52,610 bases of DNA, taken from DASUBN01 sp036500225. Its GTDB lineage: Bacteria > Pseudomonadota > Gammaproteobacteria > Natronospirales > REEB76. The stretch is taken from assembly GCA_036500225.1 (NCBI GenBank), contig DASYCJ010000030.1, forward strand, positions 1 to 52,610, given 5' to 3'. Within the stretch, counting starts at the first letter, position 1, and the number at the start of each line of letters is the position of its first letter. Position numbers and translations under genes: made by a program. Below the pieces are notes generated by a model. The model saw only the letters and a list, made by a program, of their open reading frames with translations, was not told the origin of the DNA and searched no databases. Shown one piece after another: positions 16,581 to 24,125 of the stretch.

Positions 16581-17636
16581 TTAGCTTTTAAGTGAAGCCA
16601 TATCGATCACGAAGCGATATTTGACGTCGCCCTCCAGCATCCGCTCGTAAGCGGTATTGATGTCCTGCATGCGGATCATCTCCACATCGCAGCTGATACC
16701 GTGCTCAGCACAGAACTCCAGCATCTCCTGGGTCTCGGCGATGCCGCCGATGAGCGAGCCGGCCAGGGAACGGCGCGCGTCGATAAGGGCACCAGGCACC
16801 ACCGGCGTGTGCAGGGGCGTGAACTGACCCACGATCACGTAAGTGCCGCCGCGGGTCACGCTGGCCACGTAGGGATTGATGTCGTGGTCACTGGGGACCG
16901 TATCGATGATGAGATCGAATTTGTGGGCTACCGTCGCCATCTGCGTGGGGTCGGTGATCATGACCACGTGGTCCGCGCCCAGGCGCTGTGCCTCTTGTTC
17001 TTGGCCGGCGACACGGGTGAAGAGAGTCACTTCGGCACCCATGGCCTTGGCGAGTTTGAGGCCCATGTGGCCGAGGCCGCCCAGGGCCACGATGGCTACT
17101 TGCTTGCCCTTGCCCGCCTTGAAGCGGCGCAGGGGCGAATACAGGGTGATCCCGGCGCAGAGCAACGGGGCAGCGGAGCTTAATTCCAGACCCTCAGGGA
17201 CCCGCAGGACGAACTTCTCCGAGACCAGGATGCGTTCCGAGTAGCCGCCGTAGGTACGCGACTTATCGTGGCGGTCCACATCGTTATAGGTCCAAGTGGC
17301 TTCCTTCTCGCAGTGCTGTTCCAGATCTTCTTCGCAGGCGGAGCACTGCTGACAGGAATCCACGAGGCAGCCAACACCCACGAGATCGCCAGCCTTGAAG
17401 CTTTTGACGGCGGCACCGATGGCAGCCACGCGACCGATGATCTCGTGGCCCGGGACCAGGGGATACACGGCTTTGCCCCAATCGTTGCGGGCATGATGGA
17501 TATCGGTGTGGCAGACGCCGCAGTAGAGGATGTCGATAGTGACATCGTCCGCGCGCGAGTCGCGGCGCGGGACGGTGTGGGGCACGACTGGCGTGCCGGC
17601 GGATTGGACGGCATATCCGCGGAAGTTCTGGGGCAC
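16581..17636 (-). CDS. Zinc-dependent NAD(P) alcohol dehydrogenase (YahK/CAD type), copy 1
   Basis: A 351-residue medium-chain dehydrogenase. Catalytic zinc ligands are in Y-C-G-V-C-H-T-D and P-G-H-E; the structural zinc site is the four-cysteine lobe C-Q-Q-C-S-A-C with a later H-C-E. The Rossmann loop is A-L-G-G-L-G-H-M-G. Relatives reduce a broad range of aldehydes with NADPH. It is a tandem paralog of 17764-18816. It uses a GTG start with AGGAG six bases upstream, and that Shine-Dalgarno can be folded into a hairpin (17644-17666). Confidence 0.92.
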   Translation of the reverse strand: MPQNFRGYAVQSAGTPVVPHTVPRRDSRADDVTIDILYCGVCHTDIHHARNDWGKAVYPLVPGHEIIGRVAAIGAAVKSFKAGDLVGVGCLVDSCQQCSACEEDLEQHCEKEATWTYNDVDRHDKSRTYGGYSERILVSEKFVLRVPEGLELSSAAPLLCAGITLYSPLRRFKAGKGKQVAIVALGGLGHMGLKLAKAMGAEVTLFTRVAGQEQEAQRLGADHVVMITDPTQMATVAHKFDLIIDTVPSDHDINPYVASVTRGGTYVIVGQFTPLHTPVVPGALIDARRSLAGSLIGGIAETQEMLEFCAEHGISCDVEMIRMQDINTAYERMLEGDVKYRFVIDMASLKS

Positions 17637-17643
17637 GGGAATC

Positions 17644-17666
17644 TCCTATGCGGGGCTGCCATAGGA
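17644..17666 (-). promoter_or_regulatory. Hairpin covering the ribosome binding site of the first alcohol dehydrogenase
   Basis: Seven perfect base pairs, TCCTATG (17644-17650) with CATAGGA (17660-17666), around a 9-base loop. On the minus strand, four of the five bases of the AGGAG Shine-Dalgarno (17643-17647) are inside the stem. This could lower or regulate translation; chance cannot be excluded. Confidence 0.45.
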
Positions 17667-17674
17667 TACGGACT

Positions 17675-17708
17675 AGGCCGGGCGCGCGGCAATCCGCGCG
17701 CCCGGCCT
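17675..17708 (-). terminator. Strong GC-rich hairpin between the two alcohol dehydrogenase genes
   Basis: A perfect 15-base-pair stem (17675-17689 with 17694-17708) and a 4-base loop CAAT, lying downstream of the 17764-18816 stop on the minus strand. There is no T-tract after it, so it may be an RNA-stabilising or attenuating hairpin rather than a full intrinsic terminator. Confidence 0.55.
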
Positions 17709-17763
17709 CGAATCGAATTAGACGTGGTTCAACAGAATTCAGGAAGCGTCATGGGCAGTAGCT

Positions 17764-18816
17764 TCATTTCAGTGAAGACATGTCTATGACGAAGCGATAA
17801 CGGACATCGCTTTTGAGCATGCGCTCGTAGGCCTTGTTCACGTCCTGCATGGGGATCATCTCCACGTCGGAGACGATAGCGTGTTTGCCGCAGAAATCCA
17901 GCATCTCCTGGGTCTCCGCGATACCGCCGATCACGGAGCCGGCCAGGGACTTGCGGCCGCCGATGAGCAAGCCGGGGTTCACCGGCGGGGTTAGCGGAGT
18001 GAGCTGGCCCACGATCACGTAGTCGCCGTCACGTTTGACGGTCATGAGGTAGGGGTTCACGTCATGCTCGTTCGGCACGGTGTCGATGACCAGGTCGAAG
18101 CGGCCGGCCACGGCGGCCATCTGCTTTGGGTCCGTGGAGATCACCACGTGTTCGGCGCCCAGGCGTTTGGCTTCCGGTTCTTTGCCGGGTGTGCGGGTGA
18201 ACAGCGTCACATCCGCGCCGAAGGCCTTGGCGAGCTTCAGGCCCATGTGGCCGAGGCCGCCGAGGCCCACGATGGCTACCTTGCTGCCCTTCTTCACGCC
18301 CCAATGCTTGAGGGGTGAATAGAGGGTGATACCGGCGCAGAGCAGGGGCGCTGCGGCTTTGAGGTCCAGGTTGCCGGGGATGCGCACCACGAACTTGTCG
18401 CGCACCACGATGCGCTCGGAGTAGCCGCCCTGGGTGGTGGTCTTGTCGCGGCGGTCGGTGGAGTTATAGGTGAAGGTGGCGCCCTTCTCGCAGTACTGCT
18501 CCAGGTCAGCATGGCAGGAGCCGCATTCCTGGCAGGAGTCCACCATGCAGCCGACACCCACGAGGTCGCCGGCCTTGAAGCCTTTCACGTCTTTGCCGAC
18601 CGCATTCACGCGGCCCACGATCTCGTGGCCCGGCACCATGGGATAGGCGCTGCGACCCCATTCATTGCGGGCCTGGTGGATGTCCGTGTGGCAGATGCCG
18701 CAGTACAGGATGTCGATGGAGACATCGTCGGCGCGCAGGTCGCGGCGCTCGAAGCTGAAGGGGCCTACCGGAGCGGTGGCGGAGGAGGCGGCGTAAGCGC
18801 GGGTGTTCGTAGGCAT
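17764..18816 (-). CDS. Zinc-dependent NAD(P) alcohol dehydrogenase (YahK/CAD type), copy 2
   Basis: A 350-residue medium-chain dehydrogenase very similar in length and motifs to its downstream neighbour: Y-C-G-I-C-H-T-D, P-G-H-E, the structural-zinc lobe C-Q-E-C-G-S-C, and the Rossmann loop G-L-G-G-L-G-H-M-G. The ATG at 18816 is chosen because GGAGATCC lies just upstream; a TTG five codons earlier is possible. A TATACT at the expected -10 position lies in the leader. The two copies most likely arose by tandem duplication and may differ in substrate range. Confidence 0.92.
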   Translation of the reverse strand: MPTNTRAYAASSATAPVGPFSFERRDLRADDVSIDILYCGICHTDIHQARNEWGRSAYPMVPGHEIVGRVNAVGKDVKGFKAGDLVGVGCMVDSCQECGSCHADLEQYCEKGATFTYNSTDRRDKTTTQGGYSERIVVRDKFVVRIPGNLDLKAAAPLLCAGITLYSPLKHWGVKKGSKVAIVGLGGLGHMGLKLAKAFGADVTLFTRTPGKEPEAKRLGAEHVVISTDPKQMAAVAGRFDLVIDTVPNEHDVNPYLMTVKRDGDYVIVGQLTPLTPPVNPGLLIGGRKSLAGSVIGGIAETQEMLDFCGKHAIVSDVEMIPMQDVNKAYERMLKSDVRYRFVIDMSSLK

Positions 18817-18917
18817 GCGGATCTCCGGCAAGTGGGAGAGAAGCGGGCCATGGAGTATAGGACGCAGTACGACTGCCGTGCAGCTAGTGAGCGCACGGTA
18901 ACTGGATATAGATTGTG

Positions 18918-19610
18918 TTAGCGGTGGGCGTGAGCTAACTGGCGGCTCAAGGGGATGGTGATGTCGGAGTTAGGGCTGGCGCCGAACACCACGATGGTCT
19001 TGCCGGACGCGCCGACCAGGCCTTGTTCTTCCAGAGCCTTGAGTACGCGGCCTGCCATCTCGCGGGAGCAACCCACGATGCGACCGATCTCCTGGCGGCT
19101 GATGCGGATCTGCATGCCGTCGGGATGGGTCATGGCGTCGGGCTGCTGGCAGAGGTCGAGGAGCGTGCGGGCGATGCGGCCGGTCACATCCAGGAAGGCA
19201 AGGTCGCTCACCTTGCGGGTGGTGCGCTTCAGGCGCGCGGCGAGCTGGCCTGAAAGGGCGAACAAGAGGTCCGGATCGCTATGGGCGAGTTCGCGGAAGC
19301 GCGCGTAGCTGATCTCGGCCAGTTGGCATTCGGTACGGGTACGCACCCAAGCGGTGCGAGTCGGATCGTCTGTGAAGAGACCCATCTCGCCGAAGAACTC
19401 ACCGCGGTTGAGATAGGCCACCACGATCTCGTTGCCGTCCTCGTCTTCGACGATGACAGCGACGGAACCGGCGATCACCAGGAATAGGCTCGCCGACGCA
19501 TCGCCTGCGTTCACCACCGGCGTCTTCGCCACGAAGTGGCGGATATGGCAGTGGCTCACGAAGCGGTCGAGTACCGGAATCTCGAATTTGCGGATTGATT
19601 CCTGCGCCAT
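18918..19610 (-). CDS. clp: Crp/Fnr-family regulator, Clp-like
   Basis: A 230-residue regulator with an N-terminal cyclic-nucleotide-binding fold (about 20-125, including G-E-F-F-G-E-M-G-L-F) and a C-terminal winged helix with S-R-Q-E-I-G-R-I-V-G-C-S-R-E-M-A-G-R. This recognition region is close to that of E. coli Crp and of Xanthomonas Clp. In xanthomonads Clp is released from DNA by cyclic di-GMP rather than activated by cAMP. Which ligand applies here is not shown by sequence. A CCGTGC/GCACGG hairpin follows the stop. Confidence 0.88.
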   Translation of the reverse strand: MAQESIRKFEIPVLDRFVSHCHIRHFVAKTPVVNAGDASASLFLVIAGSVAVIVEDEDGNEIVVAYLNRGEFFGEMGLFTDDPTRTAWVRTRTECQLAEISYARFRELAHSDPDLLFALSGQLAARLKRTTRKVSDLAFLDVTGRIARTLLDLCQQPDAMTHPDGMQIRISRQEIGRIVGCSREMAGRVLKALEEQGLVGASGKTIVVFGASPNSDITIPLSRQLAHAHR

Positions 19611-19848
19611 TTCGGCAAACCTTTAACTATGCAGCGATGGACCTACGCTACCATGATAGGGGTCACGGAACAGTCAGGTGATTCCTGCGCGACACGGTCA
19701 GGTGTTATGGAAATTCTCTGTATAAACAATAAGTTACATGACGTACCGATCCGGATCCGTACGACTATATTGAGGCTGGATAGAATGTCGCGCCCCGAAA
19801 CTCTGCGGCTGAATCCCGCAGCGGCTGAATGACTAGGAAAGGAAACAA

Positions 19849-20124
19849 GTGTCGACCACCAGCGTGTTGTATCTCGTCACCGGATTCATGGCCTGCCTGT
19901 ATGGCGGCCTGCTGCTGTGGAGCGCGAAGACTGCGGGGCATGAGCCGGATAAGGACCACTGGCTGAACTCAGAAGAAGTGCGCAGCAGCCGCTTCAACAA
20001 AGTAGAGAACATGCGCTATCTCATGAAGCCGGAACGCAAGAGCATCAGCTTCAGCAAGAGTAAGGGCCGTGCCTACGCTATGTTGGCAATAGGTTTGGCT
20101 TTGATAGTTATGGCCTTCACCTGA
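19849..20124 (+). CDS. Small membrane protein with two end helices, unknown
   Basis: A 91-residue protein starting at a GTG with AGGAAAGGAAAC just upstream. Hydrophobic helices lie at about 6-24 and 75-90, joined by a charged middle that contains several Lys, Arg and Ser residues. I do not recognise a family. The 238-base gap upstream, divergent from the Clp-like regulator, is AT-richer than its surroundings and likely holds both promoters, though I could not fix clear -35/-10 boxes. Confidence 0.65.
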   Translation: MSTTSVLYLVTGFMACLYGGLLLWSAKTAGHEPDKDHWLNSEEVRSSRFNKVENMRYLMKPERKSISFSKSKGRAYAMLAIGLALIVMAFT

Positions 20125-20159
20125 ACACGAGATCGTTCCCGACTCTCGAAGCTGCTCGT

Positions 20160-20645
20160 GTGCGTCTGCGTGAGTTCGCGGAACTGGACCTGCCTGAGTT
20201 CGCGCACTACCGCGCTATGCCCGAAGTCGCCCGTTACCAGAGTTGGGAAAACTACACTCTCGAAGATGCCAGGCGCCTATATACGGCGCAGCTCGGTATG
20301 GCGTTCGGTACGGCTGGAAGCTGGCATCAAGTGGCCATCGCCGACAAGGCTACTGACACGCTGATCGGTGACTGCGCCTTGCACTTCCTGGAAGGCGAAG
20401 AGTTGGAGATCGGGTTCACCCTGGCGCCGGAACGGCAGGGCAGAGGTCTAGCCAAAGAATCGGTGGGACTACTACTGGATCACATGCGGCGATCGCGCGT
20501 CCTAGCTGTCACGGATGCAAAGAACCTGGCGGCACAGAAGTTGCTACTGGCTTTGCGGTTCCAGAAGCAAGCGGAACGGGATGTGATATTCAAAGGCACG
20601 GACGGCAAAGAGTTCGACTTCGTCCGCAACTCCGCATCCAGTTAA
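20160..20645 (+). CDS. GNAT family acetyltransferase (RimJ/RimL-like)
   Basis: About 161 residues from a GTG at 20160, with the acetyltransferase_3 pattern: I-G-D-C-A-L-H-F, then E-I-G-F-T-L-A-P-E-R-Q-G-R-G-L-A-K-E as the acetyl-CoA loop, and D-A-K-N-L-A-A-Q-K-L near the end. The frame is open upstream and reads T-L-E-A-A-R-V-R-L-R-E-F, which matches usual RimJ/RimL beginnings. The true start may therefore lie before 20160, but the only candidate is a rare CTG at 20121. Likely acetylates protein N-termini or small amines. Confidence 0.78.
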   Translation: MRLREFAELDLPEFAHYRAMPEVARYQSWENYTLEDARRLYTAQLGMAFGTAGSWHQVAIADKATDTLIGDCALHFLEGEELEIGFTLAPERQGRGLAKESVGLLLDHMRRSRVLAVTDAKNLAAQKLLLALRFQKQAERDVIFKGTDGKEFDFVRNSASS

Positions 20646-20776
20646 GAGCCCTTTCGGAAAAGGCGGGCGAGTAGCGGCCAGGCTACGATCAAAAGAAACA
20701 GCATTTCTATGACGAAATGCATGATCTCTCCGCTCTTCGGTTTCTTGCTGAAATCGAAATACTTGTTCTTTTTCAC
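20642..20776 (-). CDS. 44-residue membrane-anchored small protein
   Basis: A short frame from a GTG at 20776: a basic polar head rich in Lys (K-K-N-K-Y-F-D-F-S-K-K-P-K) followed by one strong hydrophobic helix (about 20-37, F-V-I-E-M-L-F-L-L-I-V-A-W-P-L-L) and a basic end R-L-F-R-K-G-S. It lies 35 bases downstream of coq7 on the same strand and overlaps the tail of the convergent acetyltransferase by four bases. The basic-head, single-helix pattern argues for a real protein; the Shine-Dalgarno is weak. Function unknown. Confidence 0.5.
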   Translation of the reverse strand: MKKNKYFDFSKKPKSGEIMHFVIEMLFLLIVAWPLLARLFRKGS

Positions 20777-20811
20777 AGCGACATCGTCTCAAGAGCGTCT
20801 AGCTTTGAGTG

Positions 20812-21462
20812 CTAGATCCAGTATGCGGTCATCGTCATGACCTTGGATATCAGTCGCATTGCCGTGCGTACTGGCAGCGGCATGGGCGCACCACCGGCCC
20901 GTTCTGCTGCGGCGCCGTGACGGGCTTCGTCGGACTTCATCTGTTCGAGTATCGCGCGGCTGCGAGCATCGGTCTCCGGCAGCTTATCCAGGTGACCCTG
21001 CAGATGTTCCACCACCTGCCGCTCCGTCTCACCCACGAAGCCTAGGCTCATGGCATCGCCGGCGAGACCTGCGAGGGCGCCGATGGCGAAGGAGCCGGCA
21101 TACCAGAGTGGATCCAGCTTGCTCACGGAACCGTCCAGTTCCTGCAAGCGTTGTTCACACCAGGCGAGATGGTCCGTCTCTTCATCGGATGACTTGGCCA
21201 TGGCTTCACGCACCTCAGGGTCACGGGCCATGAAGGCCTGGCCCTGGTAGAGAGCTTGGGCCGCGATCTCCCCCGCGTGGTTTACGCGCATCAGCCGCGC
21301 CGCTTCCTGGCGAGCGGCGTCATCCAAGGCTTCATCCTTGGGCAATGCCGCAGCCGGGTTCGGTCGCGCCGCCGCCCGCACGCCGCCGCCCACGGAAGTA
21401 CGCAGGGCATGATCCAGCTCCGAGAGCACGCGATCGAAAGGTGTAAGGCGACGGGTGGTCAT
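20812..21462 (-). CDS. coq7: 2-polyprenyl-3-methyl-6-methoxy-1,4-benzoquinone monooxygenase (Coq7)
   Basis: A 216-residue di-iron carboxylate hydroxylase that adds the C6 hydroxyl in ubiquinone synthesis. The metal-ligand pattern is complete: N-H-A-G-E, E-E-T-D-H, E-T-E-R-Q-V-V-E-H and D-E-A-R-H. It replaces the UbiF flavin enzyme of enterics; the UbiH and UbiI-like hydroxylases are at 39114-41536. It follows the VOC and GlcF-like genes on the same strand with 26 bases between. TCTAGC/GCTAGA forms a short hairpin across its stop. Confidence 0.96.
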   Translation of the reverse strand: MTTRRLTPFDRVLSELDHALRTSVGGGVRAAARPNPAAALPKDEALDDAARQEAARLMRVNHAGEIAAQALYQGQAFMARDPEVREAMAKSSDEETDHLAWCEQRLQELDGSVSKLDPLWYAGSFAIGALAGLAGDAMSLGFVGETERQVVEHLQGHLDKLPETDARSRAILEQMKSDEARHGAAAERAGGAPMPLPVRTAMRLISKVMTMTAYWI

Positions 21463-21488
21463 GTGCCGATTATAGGCTTGGTACAGCT

Positions 21489-21818
21489 TTAACGATTTGA
21501 AAGCTGGATGGGGTTGCCATCCGGGTCCTTGCCGTCGCAGAGGCTGAATCCGCCACCGTGTCGAACCTTGCCGAAGCGGGCACCTTTAGCTACCAGCTTC
21601 TCTCGTAAGGTAGTCACATCCTTGGCCTGGAATACGAGCTTCGGGCCCTTGCGGCCTGGCGAGGCAGGGCCGGAATGCAGGGCGATGCGCGCGCCTCCGG
21701 CAGAGAACTCCTTCCAGCCTTTCTCGTCCGTGATTCGCTTCAAACCCAGCACTTTGCCGTAGAACTCGCTCATGGCATCCATCCGGGCCGTGAACAGGAT
21801 CACCCGCGCCATCTTCAT
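21489..21818 (-). CDS. VOC family (glyoxalase/bleomycin resistance fold) protein
   Basis: A 109-residue single-domain VOC protein: M-A-R-V-I-L-F-T-A-R-M-D-A-M-S-E-F-Y at the start, a central A-L-H-S-G and a terminal D-P-D-G-N-P-I-Q-L-S. The family binds metals and acts on diverse small substrates or sequesters toxins. It starts two bases before the GlcF-like stop, so it is co-transcribed with it. Specific activity cannot be predicted. Confidence 0.85.
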   Translation of the reverse strand: MKMARVILFTARMDAMSEFYGKVLGLKRITDEKGWKEFSAGGARIALHSGPASPGRKGPKLVFQAKDVTTLREKLVAKGARFGKVRHGGGFSLCDGKDPDGNPIQLSNR

Positions 21819-21820
21819 AT

Positions 21821-23086
21821 CTACATCCTGCCTCTCATCGTGATATCCATCCCCGGCTTATAAAGCGAGTCCGGCAGTTGCGGCGCCAGCACTTCGACCG
21901 GGTGCAGCACCGGGATACGCACGCCACGGCGGGCGAGGGCGGCGCGTAGATGCATGGCGCAGCCCACGTTGGAAGTGACCAGCACCTCCGCTTTCTGTTC
22001 CTGGATATAGGCTGCATACGCATCGGCGAAGGCATCGGCCTTCTCCGGCTCAGAGAGCATGTAGCTCCCGGCGGCCCCGCAGCAGCCCATGGTCACTGGG
22101 ATGGGGTTTATCGTGAGGCCGGGGACGAGCTTCAAGAGATCTACCGCACTCTTCTCGCTCTTCAATACGTTGCGCTGAGTGCAAGGAGCCTGCACCAGGA
22201 CCCGGGCGTTCCAGGGTTTGAATTCGATCTTGGATATCAGCGGATGGTTGGCGAGATAGCTGCCGATATCCTGCACACGCGCGGCGAAAGCAGCAGCCTC
22301 GGCTCCGGCGATCTGCTGGTATTCCTTCAGGCTCGCGGTGCAGCCGCTGGCCGACCCCAAGATGGGCGTGTCGCCACGGAAGGCCGCGAGGTTGGCGCGC
22401 GCGAGCTTGGTGGCCTTGTCGGCGCGGCCCGCGTGTTGATCTAGCGCGCCGCAGCAACCTTGGGTCTTGGGTATCTCCACTTCCACGCCCAAGGCATTCA
22501 GTATGGCGATGGCGGAGGCGGTGACCTGAGGTTGGGTGATGTCCGCCACGCAGCCCAAGAACAGGGACGCCTTCTTGCCGCAATCCTTGCGCGGCGCGTA
22601 GACCGTGTCCCAGCGCTTAGGCTTCGGCACCACCGGCAATAGGCGGATAAGCCTCTGCAGCGAAGCGGGCCCCGAGCGCAGCAAGAAGTGATGCAGGCCG
22701 GTCTTGTCCGACAGGGTCAGCAGCGACTGCAGCAAGTGGCGGCGTGCACTGCCGCGCATGAAGAAAGCGAAGAGACGGGCCTTCAAGGGCTCGCCATGGC
22801 CGCGCAGGCGCAGTTCTAGGCGCGCCGCGTCGATGAGTTTTCCGTAGGGCACTTCCGCGGGACAGACCGCCTCGCATGCCCGGCAGGCCAGGCACTGATC
22901 CAGATGCGCCATGACCCGCGGGGTCAGATCCAGCTTGCCGGTGGCTAGGCCCTGCATCAGGGCGATGCGGCCCCGGGGAGACTCGCCCTCGTCCTTGCTC
23001 ACTCTATAGGTGGGGCAATGGGGCAGGCACAGGGCACACTTCACGCATCTGTCTGCGTCGGCCAGGGGAAATGCAGGCATCGACAT
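21821..23086 (-). CDS. GlcF-like iron-sulfur oxidoreductase subunit (CCG domains)
   Basis: A 421-residue protein with two N-terminal 4Fe-4S motifs, C-V-K-C-A-L-C-L-P-H-C-P and C-L-A-C-R-A-C-E-A-V-C-P, and two CCG domains with G-C-C-G-A-L near 210 and G-C-C-G-A-A near 345. This is the layout of the glycolate oxidase Fe-S subunit GlcF and of LutA/HdrB-like proteins. No glcD or glcE is adjacent, so the flavin partner must be encoded elsewhere or the substrate differs. gph at 11715 would generate glycolate. Confidence 0.85.
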   Translation of the reverse strand: MSMPAFPLADADRCVKCALCLPHCPTYRVSKDEGESPRGRIALMQGLATGKLDLTPRVMAHLDQCLACRACEAVCPAEVPYGKLIDAARLELRLRGHGEPLKARLFAFFMRGSARRHLLQSLLTLSDKTGLHHFLLRSGPASLQRLIRLLPVVPKPKRWDTVYAPRKDCGKKASLFLGCVADITQPQVTASAIAILNALGVEVEIPKTQGCCGALDQHAGRADKATKLARANLAAFRGDTPILGSASGCTASLKEYQQIAGAEAAAFAARVQDIGSYLANHPLISKIEFKPWNARVLVQAPCTQRNVLKSEKSAVDLLKLVPGLTINPIPVTMGCCGAAGSYMLSEPEKADAFADAYAAYIQEQKAEVLVTSNVGCAMHLRAALARRGVRIPVLHPVEVLAPQLPDSLYKPGMDITMRGRM

Positions 23087-23160
23087 ATTTCAATAATACC
23101 GGCTAAGTGGGTCTGGGCGCGGAGAGTAGAATTGATGCGACCTGACCTTATATAGAAGCC

Positions 23161-23478
23161 ATGTCTTACTACAAGCATCACATCTTCTTCTGTACCAATC
23201 AGCGGCACGACGGTTCCCCCTGCTGCCAGGACCATGGTGCGGACGAACTGCGGGATTACGCCAAGAAAAGGGTCAAGGAACTGGGCCTCGCGGGCCCGGG
23301 CGGGGTGCGGGTGAACAAGGCCGGCTGCCTGGACCGGTGCAGCGAAGGTCCCGTCGCCGTGGTCTACCCGGAGGAGGTCTGGTACACCTACGCGGATAAA
23401 GACGACATAGATGAGATCGTGACCGAGCATCTGCAGAACGGCCGGGTGGTGGAACGGCTCAAACTGCCCAACCGGTAA
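23161..23478 (+). CDS. Thioredoxin-like 2Fe-2S ferredoxin
   Basis: A 105-residue protein with the thioredoxin-like ferredoxin cysteine pattern: Cys11, Cys21/Cys22 and, after a beta segment, Cys56 and Cys60 in K-A-G-C-L-D-R-C. The C-terminal half contains V-A-V-V-Y-P-E-E-V-W-Y. Such proteins carry one 2Fe-2S cluster and often serve as electron shuttles. It is divergent from the GlcF-like gene, but I cannot show that they work together. The start ATG is downstream of an AT-rich TTATATAG stretch that may be a promoter. Confidence 0.87.
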   Translation: MSYYKHHIFFCTNQRHDGSPCCQDHGADELRDYAKKRVKELGLAGPGGVRVNKAGCLDRCSEGPVAVVYPEEVWYTYADKDDIDEIVTEHLQNGRVVERLKLPNR

Positions 23479-23569
23479 GTGCCTTTAAGCACCTGATTTT
23501 GAAGCCTAAATAGGCCTTCCCCACGCCCGCTCCGGCCACCCTCCAGAGGTCAAAAACCCGCCTAAGCGC

Positions 23570-23598
23570 TTGAAAGACAAGGGAGTCCCCGGTAAGAT
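23570..23598 (+). promoter_or_regulatory. Sigma-70 promoter of rplM-rpsI
   Basis: TTGAAA (23570-23575) and TAAGAT (23593-23598) are separated by exactly 17 bases. The leader of about 40 bases contains a GCCGGC...GCCAGC segment that could fold; ribosomal L13 leaders in other bacteria are autoregulated, but that is only a possibility here. Confidence 0.65.
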
Positions 23599-23646
23599 TG
23601 CCGGCTCTTTTGCCAGCCCATTTTGCCTTTTTGGAGTTTGAGGTCC

Positions 23647-24075
23647 ATGAAGACGTTTTCCGCCAAGAACGAGACCGTGAAGCGCGACTGGTACGTGGTC
23701 GATGCCACCGGCAAGACCCTCGGCCGCCTCTCCACTGAGCTCGCGCGCCGTCTGCGCGGCAAGCACAAGCCCGAGTACACCCCGCACGTGGACACTGGCG
23801 ACTACATCGTCGTGATCAACGCGGAGAAGGTCGCTGTCACCGGCAACAAGCTGCGCGACAAGATGTACCACTGGCACACCGGCTACATCGGCAACATGAA
23901 GCACACGAGCTTAGGCAAGATGCTGCAGGAGCATCCCGAGCGCGCCATCGAGACCGCGGTGAAGGGCATGCTGCCCAAGAACCCGCTGGGCCGCGCCATG
24001 TTCCTCAAGCTCAAGGTCTATGCCGGCGCCGAGCACAAGCACAGCGCCCAGCAGCCCCAGAAACTCGATATCTAA
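23647..24075 (+). CDS. rplM: 50S ribosomal protein L13
   Basis: A 142-residue protein, the normal length. It opens M-K-T-F-S-A-K and carries the L13 hallmarks W-Y-V-V-D-A-T-G-K-T-L-G-R-L, R-G-K-H-K, G-D-Y-I-V-V-I-N-A and M-L-P-K-N-P-L-G-R. L13 binds 23S rRNA early in large-subunit assembly. GGAG lies upstream of the ATG. It is followed by rpsI 50 bases later, the standard pairing. Confidence 0.98.
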   Translation: MKTFSAKNETVKRDWYVVDATGKTLGRLSTELARRLRGKHKPEYTPHVDTGDYIVVINAEKVAVTGNKLRDKMYHWHTGYIGNMKHTSLGKMLQEHPERAIETAVKGMLPKNPLGRAMFLKLKVYAGAEHKHSAQQPQKLDI

Positions 24076-24125
24076 CACCGAATCTTAATTTTCAACTTTA
24101 AAATTTAAGACAGAGAACCAAGCAC

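Noticed and set aside
23479..23569. Terminator for the ferredoxin gene formed by GTGC/GCAC and GCCTA/TAGGC pairs
   Set aside because: The stems are only four or five base pairs and lack a T-tract, so they are not convincing.
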